Of a stretch of 8,882 nucleotides of DNA, positions 1-5,903 are shown piece after piece. Origin of the DNA: an uncultured Anaerococcus sp. (GTDB lineage Bacteria; Bacillota; Clostridia; Tissierellales; Peptoniphilaceae); assembly GCF_943908415.1 (NCBI RefSeq), contig NZ_CALTSY010000042.1, positions 1 to 8,882 of the forward strand, given 5' to 3'. Below the pieces are notes generated by a model. It ran no database searches. It had not been told where the DNA came from and worked only from the letters and a program-made list of their open reading frames with translations. The first letter of the stretch is position 1; each line of letters opens with the position of its first letter. The position numbers were made by a program, and so were the translations under genes.

Positions 1-7
1 TTATGCA

Positions 8-32
8 CGAACTTAGTTTGCTCTAAGTGTCG
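8..32 (+). terminator. Weak hairpin at the left edge, possible terminator of an upstream gene
   Basis: ACTTAG (11-16) pairs perfectly with CTAAGT (23-28) across a six-base loop. The stem extends by CGA (8-10) with TCG (30-32) if G29 is bulged. The following bases, CATTATTATTTG, are only moderately T-rich, so this is a poor intrinsic terminator. It could end a gene lying to the left of the window, or be chance. Confidence 0.22.
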
Positions 33-89
33 CATTATTATTTGCAATTCATCAATTTCTAAAAATTAGTATAAAAAATAAAATTTTGC

Positions 90-117
90 TTGCAAAAAAA
101 TAATTAGATGATATAAT
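90..117 (+). promoter_or_regulatory. Probable sigma-A promoter of the gntR-ABC operon
   Basis: A perfect -10 box TATAAT lies at 112-117. A -35-like TTGCAA at 90-95 sits 16 bp upstream and matches the TTGACA consensus at 4 of 6 bases. The -35 overlaps a small inverted repeat, TTTTGC-TT-GCAAAA (84-97). Transcription would begin near 124, leaving a leader of about 40 nt before the start codon at 167. The -10 is convincing and the -35 is not strong. Confidence 0.6.
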
Positions 118-120
118 ATC

Positions 121-144
121 ATTGTACTAAGATAGTAATACAAT
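121..144 (+). promoter_or_regulatory. Operator-like dyad at the transcription start, possible autoregulatory site
   Basis: ATTGTA (121-126) and TACAAT (139-144) form a perfect inverted repeat with a 12-nt centre. That centre itself contains CTA...TAG, giving GTACTA and TAGTAATAC half-sites. GntR-family operators are generally GT...AC dyads, and this one covers the expected start of transcription, where a bound repressor would block the promoter. The symmetry is visible in the sequence; binding by the product of the next gene is inferred from position and family habit. Confidence 0.45.
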
Positions 145-166
145 AATACAGATTAAGGAGAAGTTA

Positions 167-532
167 ATGGACTTTGATAATTCTAGACCTATCTACCTGC
201 AACTTCTAGATGATTTTAAGCTTAAAATTTCTGTAGGAGAGCGGTCTCCTGGGGATAAAATTGATTCGGTAAGGGCTTTAGCTAGCACCTATGGGGTCAA
301 TCCAAATACCATACAGAAGGCTCTAGCTGAGCTAGAAAGAGATGGCCTTACAGAAACAAAGCGTACAGCTGGAAGATTTGTGACTGAAGATAAGAAATTA
401 ATATCAAAACTAGAAGATTCTTCCTTCCATGAGCTGGCTGACCAGTTTATAGAAGGAGCAGAAGATTTAAACTTAGATAAGGATAAAGCTATTGAGAAAC
501 TAAACTCATATTGGGAGGAGAAAAATGATTGA
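167..532 (+). CDS. GntR-family transcriptional regulator, YtrA subfamily
   Basis: This 121-residue protein is a small DNA-binding repressor. Residues 7-75 form a GntR-type winged helix: an N-terminal SRPIYLQLL helix, the PGDKIDSVRALA segment and VNPNTIQKALAELERDGL as the recognition region (helix-turn-helix about 33-54). Only about 45 residues follow, too few for the large effector domains of FadR or HutC relatives. This matches the YtrA subfamily, which usually controls a neighbouring ABC transporter. The start is supported by AAGGAG at 155-160. The stop overlaps the following ATPase gene by 8 nt, so the two are co-transcribed and probably translationally coupled. A dyad between promoter and start suggests self-repression. 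The inducer is unknown; cell-wall antibiotics act on the Bacillus YtrA system, but nothing here shows the ligand. Confidence 0.9.
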   Translation: MDFDNSRPIYLQLLDDFKLKISVGERSPGDKIDSVRALASTYGVNPNTIQKALAELERDGLTETKRTAGRFVTEDKKLISKLEDSSFHELADQFIEGAEDLNLDKDKAIEKLNSYWEEKND

Positions 533-1208
533 GACAAAGGATTTGACTATGGTCTATAATGGCAAAGCTGTTTTAGACAATATCAACTTAAATTTAAAAG
601 ATGGACAGATTATAGGACTTGTAGGGGAAAATGGCTCTGGAAAGACTACACTTTTAAGGACTCTTGCAGGCATTGAGAGAAATTATCAAGGAGAGGTTAG
701 GATAAATGGCAAAAATCCAGGCGGTAATACAAACGACATGGTATCCTACCAGCCAGACCACTTAGCCCTAGATGAAAACTTAAAAATATCACAAGTAGCT
801 GATATTTATAGCAAATTTTTTGAAGATTTTTCTTCAAATAAATTTTATGATTTAATAAAGGGATTTGATATTGGAGTTGACTTAAAGCTTAAAGAATGCT
901 CTAAAGGAATGAAGGAAAAAGTACAAATTGCTCTAACTCTATCAAGAAAAACTAAGGTGTACCTTTTAGATGAGCCTCTTAGTGGTATAGATCCAAAATC
1001 TAGAAAAATAGTATTAACTACAATAATAGAAAACTTTGATTATGAAGGTATCTTGCTTTTATCAACTCACTTAATAGGAGAGATGGAGAGAGCTTTGGAT
1101 AGAGTTATATTTATTAGTCATGGAAAAGTTGTTGTAGATGATAGTGTAGATAGTATAAGAGAAAAGCACCATATGGGTGTTGAAGATTACTTTGCGGAGG
1201 TTATATAA
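525..1208 (+). CDS. ABC transporter ATP-binding protein (YtrB/BcrA-like)
   Basis: This 227-residue cytoplasmic ATPase would power the permease encoded next. All core motifs are present: Walker A GENGSGKTT (34-42, Lys40), Q-loop Gln76, a signature variant CSKGMKEKV (125-133) in place of LSGGQ, Walker B VYLLDEP (145-151, catalytic Glu150), D-loop SGID (153-156) and switch His182. The SKGM signature is common in the small exporter-type ATPases linked to YtrA or BcrR regulators. A strong GGGAGGAG at 513-520 supports the start, which lies inside the end of the regulator gene. The stop codon shares one base with the permease start (TAATG). The likely role is export or sensing of an envelope-active compound; the substrate cannot be told from sequence. 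Confidence 0.92.
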   Translation: MIETKDLTMVYNGKAVLDNINLNLKDGQIIGLVGENGSGKTTLLRTLAGIERNYQGEVRINGKNPGGNTNDMVSYQPDHLALDENLKISQVADIYSKFFEDFSSNKFYDLIKGFDIGVDLKLKECSKGMKEKVQIALTLSRKTKVYLLDEPLSGIDPKSRKIVLTTIIENFDYEGILLLSTHLIGEMERALDRVIFISHGKVVVDDSVDSIREKHHMGVEDYFAEVI

Positions 1209-1993
1209 TGGGAAAACTTATAGGACAAACATTTAAGGAAGACTTTAAGTCTATAATATTATGGTTATTGTTGCCAATAGCGTCAGCCTTGATATTTTTA
1301 CAATTATTAGATGTATTTAGAGATAGCCCTCTTTTAGGGATTGGCATGTCAATTTCTATGACTATGATTACTATAGGTCCTCTTATAGCCCTAGGTATTG
1401 CTGCCAAAAATGATTACGAAAGATTTTATGGCAAAAATGCAGCCTTTTACTCTGCTTTACCCTTATCCTCATCAGCAATTAATGGAGCAAGACTTGTAGG
1501 ATTTATATTAGTAGGCCTTATGATAGCTATTGCAACTTTTATCAATTATATTATACTAATACTATTTAGTTCTAATTTGAGTATAGGAGAACTTTTTGAC
1601 GCCATGTCAAATAGTCTAGTTCAAATTGATGCAAGTACTATATTTGCTGCTATATTATTAGTATTTAGTATAGGACTTTATTTAGTAAGTATAATTATGC
1701 TAGCTAATACAGCAGGAGCTTCAAGTTTATTTGGTAAAAAATCAAAATATGCACCTGTAATTTTATTTTTGATACTATTTTTTGGACTAGGAATGCTAAC
1801 CGCTAGGATTCAGGGATCAGCGCTAAATGAATATATGGCATCAAGCTATATTACTGAATCTATAGAAGCGGGTATTGTTACCAACTTACCTTTTAAGGTT
1901 ATGGCTGTTCCTATGATGATAAATGTGCTTATATCACTAGTACTTTATGGCCTTACTTATTACTTCCATGATAAGAAACTATCAGTAAATTAA
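1208..1993 (+). CDS. ABC-2 type transporter permease
   Basis: This 261-residue integral membrane protein has about six hydrophobic segments, near residues 16-35, 46-66, 93-120, 144-168, 182-200 and 232-252. There is no cleavable signal peptide or large extracellular domain. The stretch around residues 73-97 (FYG..AFYSALPLSSSAINGARLV) resembles the cytoplasmic motif before the third helix in ABC-2 permeases, where 'LP.s...i..akl' is typical. The gene begins in the ATPase stop codon (TAATG) with GGAGG just upstream, so the two products should be made in step and form a 2+2 exporter. It is last in its operon: a strong hairpin terminator follows within 12 nt. The substrate is not evident. The assignment to the transporter class is firm and the subfamily is not. 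Confidence 0.85.
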   Translation: MGKLIGQTFKEDFKSIILWLLLPIASALIFLQLLDVFRDSPLLGIGMSISMTMITIGPLIALGIAAKNDYERFYGKNAAFYSALPLSSSAINGARLVGFILVGLMIAIATFINYIILILFSSNLSIGELFDAMSNSLVQIDASTIFAAILLVFSIGLYLVSIIMLANTAGASSLFGKKSKYAPVILFLILFFGLGMLTARIQGSALNEYMASSYITESIEAGIVTNLPFKVMAVPMMINVLISLVLYGLTYYFHDKKLSVN

Positions 1994-2004
1994 TACAAAC
2001 TATT

Positions 2005-2051
2005 ATGAACTTGTTGTAGGATTTATATCTTACGGCAAGTTCATTTTATTT
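2005..2051 (+). terminator. Strong intrinsic terminator of the gntR-ABC operon
   Basis: ATGAACTTG (2005-2013) pairs with CAAGTTCAT (2036-2044). Two G-U pairs (2014-2015 with 2034-2035) continue the stem, then GTAGGAT (2016-2022) pairs with ATCTTAC (2027-2033) with one further G-U pair. This gives about 18 continuous pairs around a TTAT loop. The T-rich tail TTTTATTT (2044-2051) follows at once. It begins 12 nt after the permease stop. Confidence 0.85.
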
Positions 2052-2077
2052 AAAAAAAACTTGATATGGTGTATACT
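2049..2077 (+). promoter_or_regulatory. Possible promoter of the lipid kinase gene
   Basis: TATACT at 2072-2077 matches the -10 consensus at 5 of 6 bases. TTTAAA at 2049-2054, 17 bp upstream, is a weak -35. Transcription would begin near 2084, just before the AGAAGGAG ribosome binding site. A promoter is expected here because a strong terminator lies directly upstream, but the boxes are weak. TTGATA (2061-2066) with TAAATA (2083-2088) is a second pairing that would leave almost no leader. Confidence 0.4.
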
Positions 2078-2104
2078 TTACTTAAATAGAAGAAGGAGAT
2101 AACT

Positions 2105-3004
2105 ATGAAAGAAGCTCTGTTTATTTATAACCCAACTAGTGGACAAAAGATTATGAATTCATACCTGCCGTGGATAGTGGATTATCTTAGTGAGAGAGAG
2201 TATCTAACTAGTATATATGCTACTCAAAGATCTGGAGACGCACGTGATGTAATTATGTCACTTGGAGGTAGATTTGATGAAATTATTGTAGGTGGTGGAG
2301 ATGGAACATTAGATGAGGTTATAGAAGCTGTATCAAAACTTAATATAGATCCTTTAATAGGATATATACCAACGGGTTCTACAAATGATTTTTCTAAGTC
2401 GTTAAATATCCCAAGTGATATAGAAAAGGCAACTAAGGTAGCGACAAGAGGCTATCAAAAACGAATTGATATTGGACAGATAGATGATAATTATTTTGTA
2501 TATGTAGCAGCTTTTGGAACAATAGCAGAAGTCTCTTACAATACAGGGCAAGATGTAAAAAATATATTTGGACGTAGTGCCTATATTTTTGAAGGACTTA
2601 AGCAAACTTTACCCATAGTTAACATCCCTACCTATAAAATAGACGTATCAGTAGATGGAGTTCCTATAAAAGGAGAGTTTATCCACTTTATGATAACTAA
2701 TTCTGTATCAGTAGGAGGATTCGTTGGCATAACTGGGGCGAAAGTAGGCTTATCAGATGGAATATTTGAACTAAGCATGGTAAGACGTCCTCAATCCCTA
2801 TCAGATATAAACAAGATAATATTTGGTCTAACAAATAGAAAAGAAAATGACATGTTAGTATTAAGACAGGGCAGTGAATTTGATATAAGAACCAACAAAA
2901 AAGTAGCCTGGTCCTTGGATGGTGAATACGGTGGAAGCACTAGCCATTCTAAAATATCTGTTCAACAAAATAAAATAAGAATGAGAACAGGTTTACGTAA
3001 CTAG
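2105..3004 (+). CDS. Diacylglycerol kinase / YegS-DgkB family lipid kinase
   Basis: This 299-residue protein belongs to the diacylglycerol kinase catalytic family, which phosphorylates membrane lipids such as diacylglycerol with ATP at the cytoplasmic face of the membrane. The N-terminal half carries NPTSG (9-13), the nucleotide-binding GGGDGT (63-68) and IPTGSTND (88-95). The C-terminal beta domain carries the LSDG site (216-219; DgkB binds a structural metal here) and LDGE (271-274), whose Glu274 is at the place of the DgkB catalytic glutamate. Length is normal for the family and no transmembrane segment is seen. AGAAGGAG at 2091-2098 supports the start. It stands alone between two terminator-like hairpins. 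In Gram-positives DgkB recycles diacylglycerol left by lipoteichoic acid synthesis, a likely but unproven role here; other YegS-type lipid substrates are possible, so no symbol is given. Confidence 0.9.
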   Translation: MKEALFIYNPTSGQKIMNSYLPWIVDYLSEREYLTSIYATQRSGDARDVIMSLGGRFDEIIVGGGDGTLDEVIEAVSKLNIDPLIGYIPTGSTNDFSKSLNIPSDIEKATKVATRGYQKRIDIGQIDDNYFVYVAAFGTIAEVSYNTGQDVKNIFGRSAYIFEGLKQTLPIVNIPTYKIDVSVDGVPIKGEFIHFMITNSVSVGGFVGITGAKVGLSDGIFELSMVRRPQSLSDINKIIFGLTNRKENDMLVLRQGSEFDIRTNKKVAWSLDGEYGGSTSHSKISVQQNKIRMRTGLRN

Positions 3005-3036
3005 CCTATCTTTTTACCCGAAAAAGCCTAGGTTTT
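3005..3036 (+). terminator. Weak hairpin after the lipid kinase gene, possible terminator
   Basis: CTTTTT (3010-3015) pairs with AAAAAG (3021-3026) around an ACCCG loop. After a small internal loop, CCTA (3005-3008) pairs with TAGG (3029-3032), and TTTT (3033-3036) follows. Most pairs are A-T, so it would be a weak terminator, but its position directly behind the stop codon fits. Confidence 0.4.
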
Positions 3037-3045
3037 CAAATATGT

Positions 3046-3074
3046 TTTACGAAAAACAGCTAATTTGATATAAT
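3046..3074 (+). promoter_or_regulatory. Promoter of the carD-gpmA operon (extended -10)
   Basis: A perfect TATAAT (3069-3074) is preceded by TGA (3066-3068), which makes an extended -10 element. A partial -35, TTTACG at 3046-3051, lies at the ideal 17-bp spacing. Transcription would start near 3081 with a leader of about 20 nt containing AGGAGG (3089-3094). This is the best promoter in the window, and the only clear one found ahead of the next seven genes. Confidence 0.7.
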
Positions 3075-3099
3075 AAGGTTGAGGACCTAGGAGGTATAA

Positions 3100-3579
3100 A
3101 TGTTTAAAATAGGCGATAAAATCGTATACCCTAACCACGGAGCAGGTATAATTGATTCTATTGAGAAAAAGGAATTTTTAGGCGAAGAAAAAGATTATTT
3201 TATCCTAAAAATGCCAATCGGTTCTATGGATATTTCAATTCCAATGGCAAATATTGACAAGATGCACATAAGAGAAGTCATCAGCAAAGAAGAAGGCGAT
3301 GAAGTACTTAGAATCTTAGACGGTGATCCCACAGAAATGTCTAATAACTGGAATGTAAGATACAGAGAAAACCAAGAAGTTATCAAGACAGGAGACATAT
3401 TTGAAATAGCTAAAATGGTAAGAAATTTGGCGATTTTAGATAAAGAAAAGGGCTTATCCACTACTGAGAAAAAATTATTAAACAGAGCAAGACGAATTAT
3501 GGCTAGTGAATTAGTCATGGCAGGTTCTCTAGAAAAAGAAAAAGCAGAAGAGATGATAGATGAGTCTATCGGTCTTTAA
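3100..3579 (+). CDS. CarD/CdnL-family RNA polymerase-binding regulator
   Basis: This 159-residue protein has the two-part CarD architecture. Residues 2-62 form the Tudor-like RNA polymerase interaction domain: FKIGDKIVYPNHGAG at the start, then strands ending near IPMANIDKMHIREV. Residues 65-150 form a helical DNA-binding domain containing NWNVRYRENQE. Trp84 in that motif corresponds to the tryptophan that, in mycobacterial and Thermus CarD, wedges into the minor groove upstream of the -10 and stabilises the open complex. The block DKEKGLSTTEKKLLNRAR is also typical. The gene starts behind AGGAGG (3089-3094) and its own extended -10 promoter, and it is followed after 33 nt by the PIN/TRAM gene. 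A role in tuning initiation, perhaps at rRNA promoters, is taken from the family; its targets here are unknown. Confidence 0.93.
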   Translation: MFKIGDKIVYPNHGAGIIDSIEKKEFLGEEKDYFILKMPIGSMDISIPMANIDKMHIREVISKEEGDEVLRILDGDPTEMSNNWNVRYRENQEVIKTGDIFEIAKMVRNLAILDKEKGLSTTEKKLLNRARRIMASELVMAGSLEKEKAEEMIDESIGL

Positions 3580-3612
3580 GCATTTCTTAAAAAATGATAA
3601 CAAGGAGCGCAA

Positions 3613-4722
3613 ATGAAGCGAATATTTCAATTGGTTATAACACTAATTGGAGCTGTTCTTGGCATTGTAATATTAAATGTAGTTAATGCCGCAAGTTCTT
3701 TTATAGATTCTAGCGGCATTATATTTATCCTTGCAAATGTCATAGCAGGCGTAATTGGTGGAATAATCTTTTATTTAATATCTACATTTTTTGCAGATAA
3801 GTTTATCACTAATTTCTCGAATATAGAAGGACAAATTAGTGAGATACCAGCAGGCAATTTGATAGTAGGTACAGTTGGAGCGATAATTGGTATATTTATA
3901 GCAACCTTAATCTCAAGACCTTTAACCAGCTTACAATTACCATATGTAGGCAATTCTATTTTTGTGTTATTATCTATTTTATTATATATCGGTTTAGGTT
4001 ATTTAGGATGGAGAGTGGCTACACGTAATAGCGATGATTTCTTAAATCTATTTAAGTCCTCTAAGGAAAATAGAGAAAGCAGAGATTCTAGACATAGCGT
4101 AAAAAGTTATAGGAATAATAAACTTGCAAGTCCTAAAATCTTGGACACATCTGTAATAATTGATGGACGTATAGTTGATATTATCGATACAGACTTTATA
4201 GAAGGCGAGCTAATCATTTCTGAGTTTGTCTTAGAAGAACTCCAACATATAGCAGATAGTCCAGATGACTTGAAAAGAGAAAGAGGACGCAGGGGCCTAG
4301 ATATAGTAAATACAATCAAAAAAAGTGATAAGATTAATTTTAAAATCACAGATGTCGACTATCCTGAAATCAAGGAAGTAGATAGCAAGCTTTTAAAACT
4401 AGCTATGGATATGGATGGCAAAATCTTTACCAATGATTATAATTTAAATAAGGTAGCAGATGTTCAGGGTATCCCAGTTTTAAATATAAATGATCTAACC
4501 AATGCCCTAAAACCTATAGTAATACCTGGAGAGCATATGAAGATAGATGTAATCAAGGAAGGTAAGGGCAAAAATCAAGGTGTAGGATACCTAGATGATG
4601 GAACAATGGTAGTCGTAGAAGATGGGGATAAGTATATCGACCAAACTATAAGTGCCATTGTAACTAGTGTTTTACAAACCTCTGCAGGTCGTATGATTTT
4701 TGTTAGAAGTGAAGAGGAATAG
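3613..4722 (+). CDS. Membrane-anchored PIN/TRAM domain protein (YacL-like)
   Basis: This 369-residue protein has four N-terminal transmembrane helices (about 6-26, 35-60, 81-101 and 113-135), a charged linker (137-172), a PIN nuclease-like domain (174-300) and a C-terminal TRAM domain (302-362). The PIN acidic residues are visible: Asp178 in LDTS, Asp184, the Glu208-Glu209 pair in LEELQ, Asp230 after the RERGRRGL block and Asp275 in TNDYNL. TRAM domains bind RNA, so a membrane-associated ribonuclease role is inferred; the exact activity of YacL-type proteins is not settled to my knowledge. The start has AAGGAG at 3602-3607. The stop is directly followed by the ispD ATG. A yacL-ispD-ispF order is also found in Bacillus, which supports the identification. 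Confidence 0.9.
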   Translation: MKRIFQLVITLIGAVLGIVILNVVNAASSFIDSSGIIFILANVIAGVIGGIIFYLISTFFADKFITNFSNIEGQISEIPAGNLIVGTVGAIIGIFIATLISRPLTSLQLPYVGNSIFVLLSILLYIGLGYLGWRVATRNSDDFLNLFKSSKENRESRDSRHSVKSYRNNKLASPKILDTSVIIDGRIVDIIDTDFIEGELIISEFVLEELQHIADSPDDLKRERGRRGLDIVNTIKKSDKINFKITDVDYPEIKEVDSKLLKLAMDMDGKIFTNDYNLNKVADVQGIPVLNINDLTNALKPIVIPGEHMKIDVIKEGKGKNQGVGYLDDGTMVVVEDGDKYIDQTISAIVTSVLQTSAGRMIFVRSEEE

Positions 4723-5433
4723 ATGTTTGATAACAAGTATTTATCAGCTATTATAACCTCAGCCGGTTCTGGTAGACGTATGAATAGCAATATTAATAAG
4801 CCCTTTTTAGAAATTAAAGGCAAAAAAATTATCCATCGTACACTAGAAACTATAGTAAGTATTAAGGAATTTGATGAAATAATACTGGTGATAAGACGCG
4901 AGGATGAGGATATCATAAAGGATATACTGAAAAACTTTGATAGGAAGATTAAGTATGTTTATGGCAGTGATACCAGAGAAAAATCAACCTTTGAGGGCTT
5001 AAAAGCATTAAATAAAAAATCACAATTGGTCTTAACCCATGATGGGGTAAGGCCTTTTGCTAGTAGAGAACTCTTTTATAGGACCTTAGAAGAGCTTAGG
5101 AACTACAAAGCAGTAGTAAGTGCTACAAAGACAAAAGATACAGTTAAGATAGTGGACGAAAATATGATAGTGGACTTCACACCTCATAGGGATTTTGTTT
5201 ACAATATACAAACTCCCCAAGCTTTTGATAAAAACATACTATTTTCCATGTATGAAAAGTATAATGCTAGTGAGTTTATGATAACTGATGATAGTCAGTT
5301 ATTTGAATTTTTCAATAGACCCATACCTGTAAAAGTTGTAGATGGAGAGTATTCAAATATAAAAATTACTACAAATGAAGATATACTCTTTGCAGATGCC
5401 TTTATAGAAACTCAGAATAGAGGAAAAATATGA
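4723..5433 (+). CDS. ispD: 2-C-methyl-D-erythritol 4-phosphate cytidylyltransferase
   Basis: IspD joins CTP and methylerythritol phosphate to give CDP-methylerythritol in the cytosolic MEP isoprenoid pathway. The 236-residue protein is of normal length. It has the CTP-binding loop SAGSGRRM (13-20) with Lys26 in place to contact the phosphates, HDGVRPF (106-112, where Escherichia coli has HDAARP), the SATKTKDTVK segment (133-142), QTPQAF (163-168), TDDSQLFE (188-195) and the NIKITTNEDI block (212-221) with conserved Lys214. It starts immediately after the PIN/TRAM stop, with GAGGAA within the last codons of that gene serving as ribosome binding site, so translation is probably coupled. Its end overlaps ispF by four bases (ATGA). 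Separate ispD and ispF genes, rather than an IspDF fusion, are the usual Gram-positive arrangement. Confidence 0.95.
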   Translation: MFDNKYLSAIITSAGSGRRMNSNINKPFLEIKGKKIIHRTLETIVSIKEFDEIILVIRREDEDIIKDILKNFDRKIKYVYGSDTREKSTFEGLKALNKKSQLVLTHDGVRPFASRELFYRTLEELRNYKAVVSATKTKDTVKIVDENMIVDFTPHRDFVYNIQTPQAFDKNILFSMYEKYNASEFMITDDSQLFEFFNRPIPVKVVDGEYSNIKITTNEDILFADAFIETQNRGKI

Positions 5434-5903
5434 AAATTGGAATAGGATATGATGTCCATAGACTAGTAGAAGATAGAGACTTAATCTTAGGTGGAGTAAA
5501 ATTTGATTATGAGAAAGGCTTACTTGGTCATTCTGATGCAGATGTTCTAACACATGCTATAATGGATGCTATTCTTGGTGCCTTAGCAGAAGCTGACATA
5601 GGGAAATTATTTCCAGATACAGATCCTAAATACAAGGGAATATATTCTATAGATTTGCTTGACCATGTAGTAAGACTAATGGCTGAGAGAGGATATAAGA
5701 TACGCAATCTGGATACTGTAATTATCTGCGAAATGCCTAAGATAAGCCCAAAAAGAGAAGAAGTTAGAAATTTGCTTGCTGAGCACCTTAAAACCGATCC
5801 TTCCAATGTATCAATTAAAGCATCTACAAGCGAAGGGCTTGGGTTTACAGGAGAAGGGCTAGGTATAGAAGCTCGTGCAGTTGTGATATTAGAGGAGAAA
5901 TAA
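5430..5903 (+). CDS. ispF: 2-C-methyl-D-erythritol 2,4-cyclodiphosphate synthase
   Basis: IspF converts CDP-methylerythritol 2-phosphate to the cyclic diphosphate with loss of CMP, two steps after IspD (IspE acts between them and is not in the window). The 157-residue protein has full-length motifs: the metal site in GYDVHR (6-11, Asp8 and His10) and His42, the HSDADV loop (34-39), DIGKLFPDTD (56-65), and the C-terminal segment KASTSEGLGF / TGEGLGIEARAV (130-151), where the TSEGLG glutamate is Glu135. Known IspF enzymes are trimers with active sites between subunits. The start overlaps the ispD stop as ATGA, and the stop overlaps metK by one base (TAATG), so all three should be made together. 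Confidence 0.96.
   Translation: MKIGIGYDVHRLVEDRDLILGGVKFDYEKGLLGHSDADVLTHAIMDAILGALAEADIGKLFPDTDPKYKGIYSIDLLDHVVRLMAERGYKIRNLDTVIICEMPKISPKREEVRNLLAEHLKTDPSNVSIKASTSEGLGFTGEGLGIEARAVVILEEK

Noticed and set aside
1..50. Possible match between the left edge (TTTGCAA at 41-47) and the IS-like end at 8833-8848, which would make the window a composite element.
   Set aside because: Only the seven bases TTTGCAA are shared and the flanks differ completely. Such a match is expected by chance in AT-rich DNA.
1..65. A minus-strand open frame entering from the left edge, with a possible ATG at 33-35 and upstream codons back to about 65.
   Set aside because: It has no ribosome binding site, its promoter side is short AT-rich sequence, and only about 20 codons are visible. 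It could be the start of a gene lying to the left, but nothing supports it and the same bases form a hairpin.
3574..3612. Inverted repeat TTTAAG...CTTAAA at the carD stop codon as a terminator between carD and the PIN/TRAM gene.
   Set aside because: The stem is six nearly all A-T pairs and is followed by AAAATG rather than a T-run. The 33-nt gap and strong downstream ribosome binding site favour read-through.
4575..4916. Minus-strand open frames of 60-113 codons opposite real genes (for example 4575-4916 and 3195-3518).
   Set aside because: They lie antisense to well-identified genes, have no ribosome binding sites or recognisable domains, and are low-complexity and rich in Ser, Ile and Leu, as expected from the opposite strand of AT-rich coding DNA.
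5830..5868. A short near-repeat in ispF (GAAGGGCTTGG and GAAGGGCTAGG).
   Set aside because: It encodes the conserved EGLGFTGEGLG motif of IspF, so protein conservation explains it.
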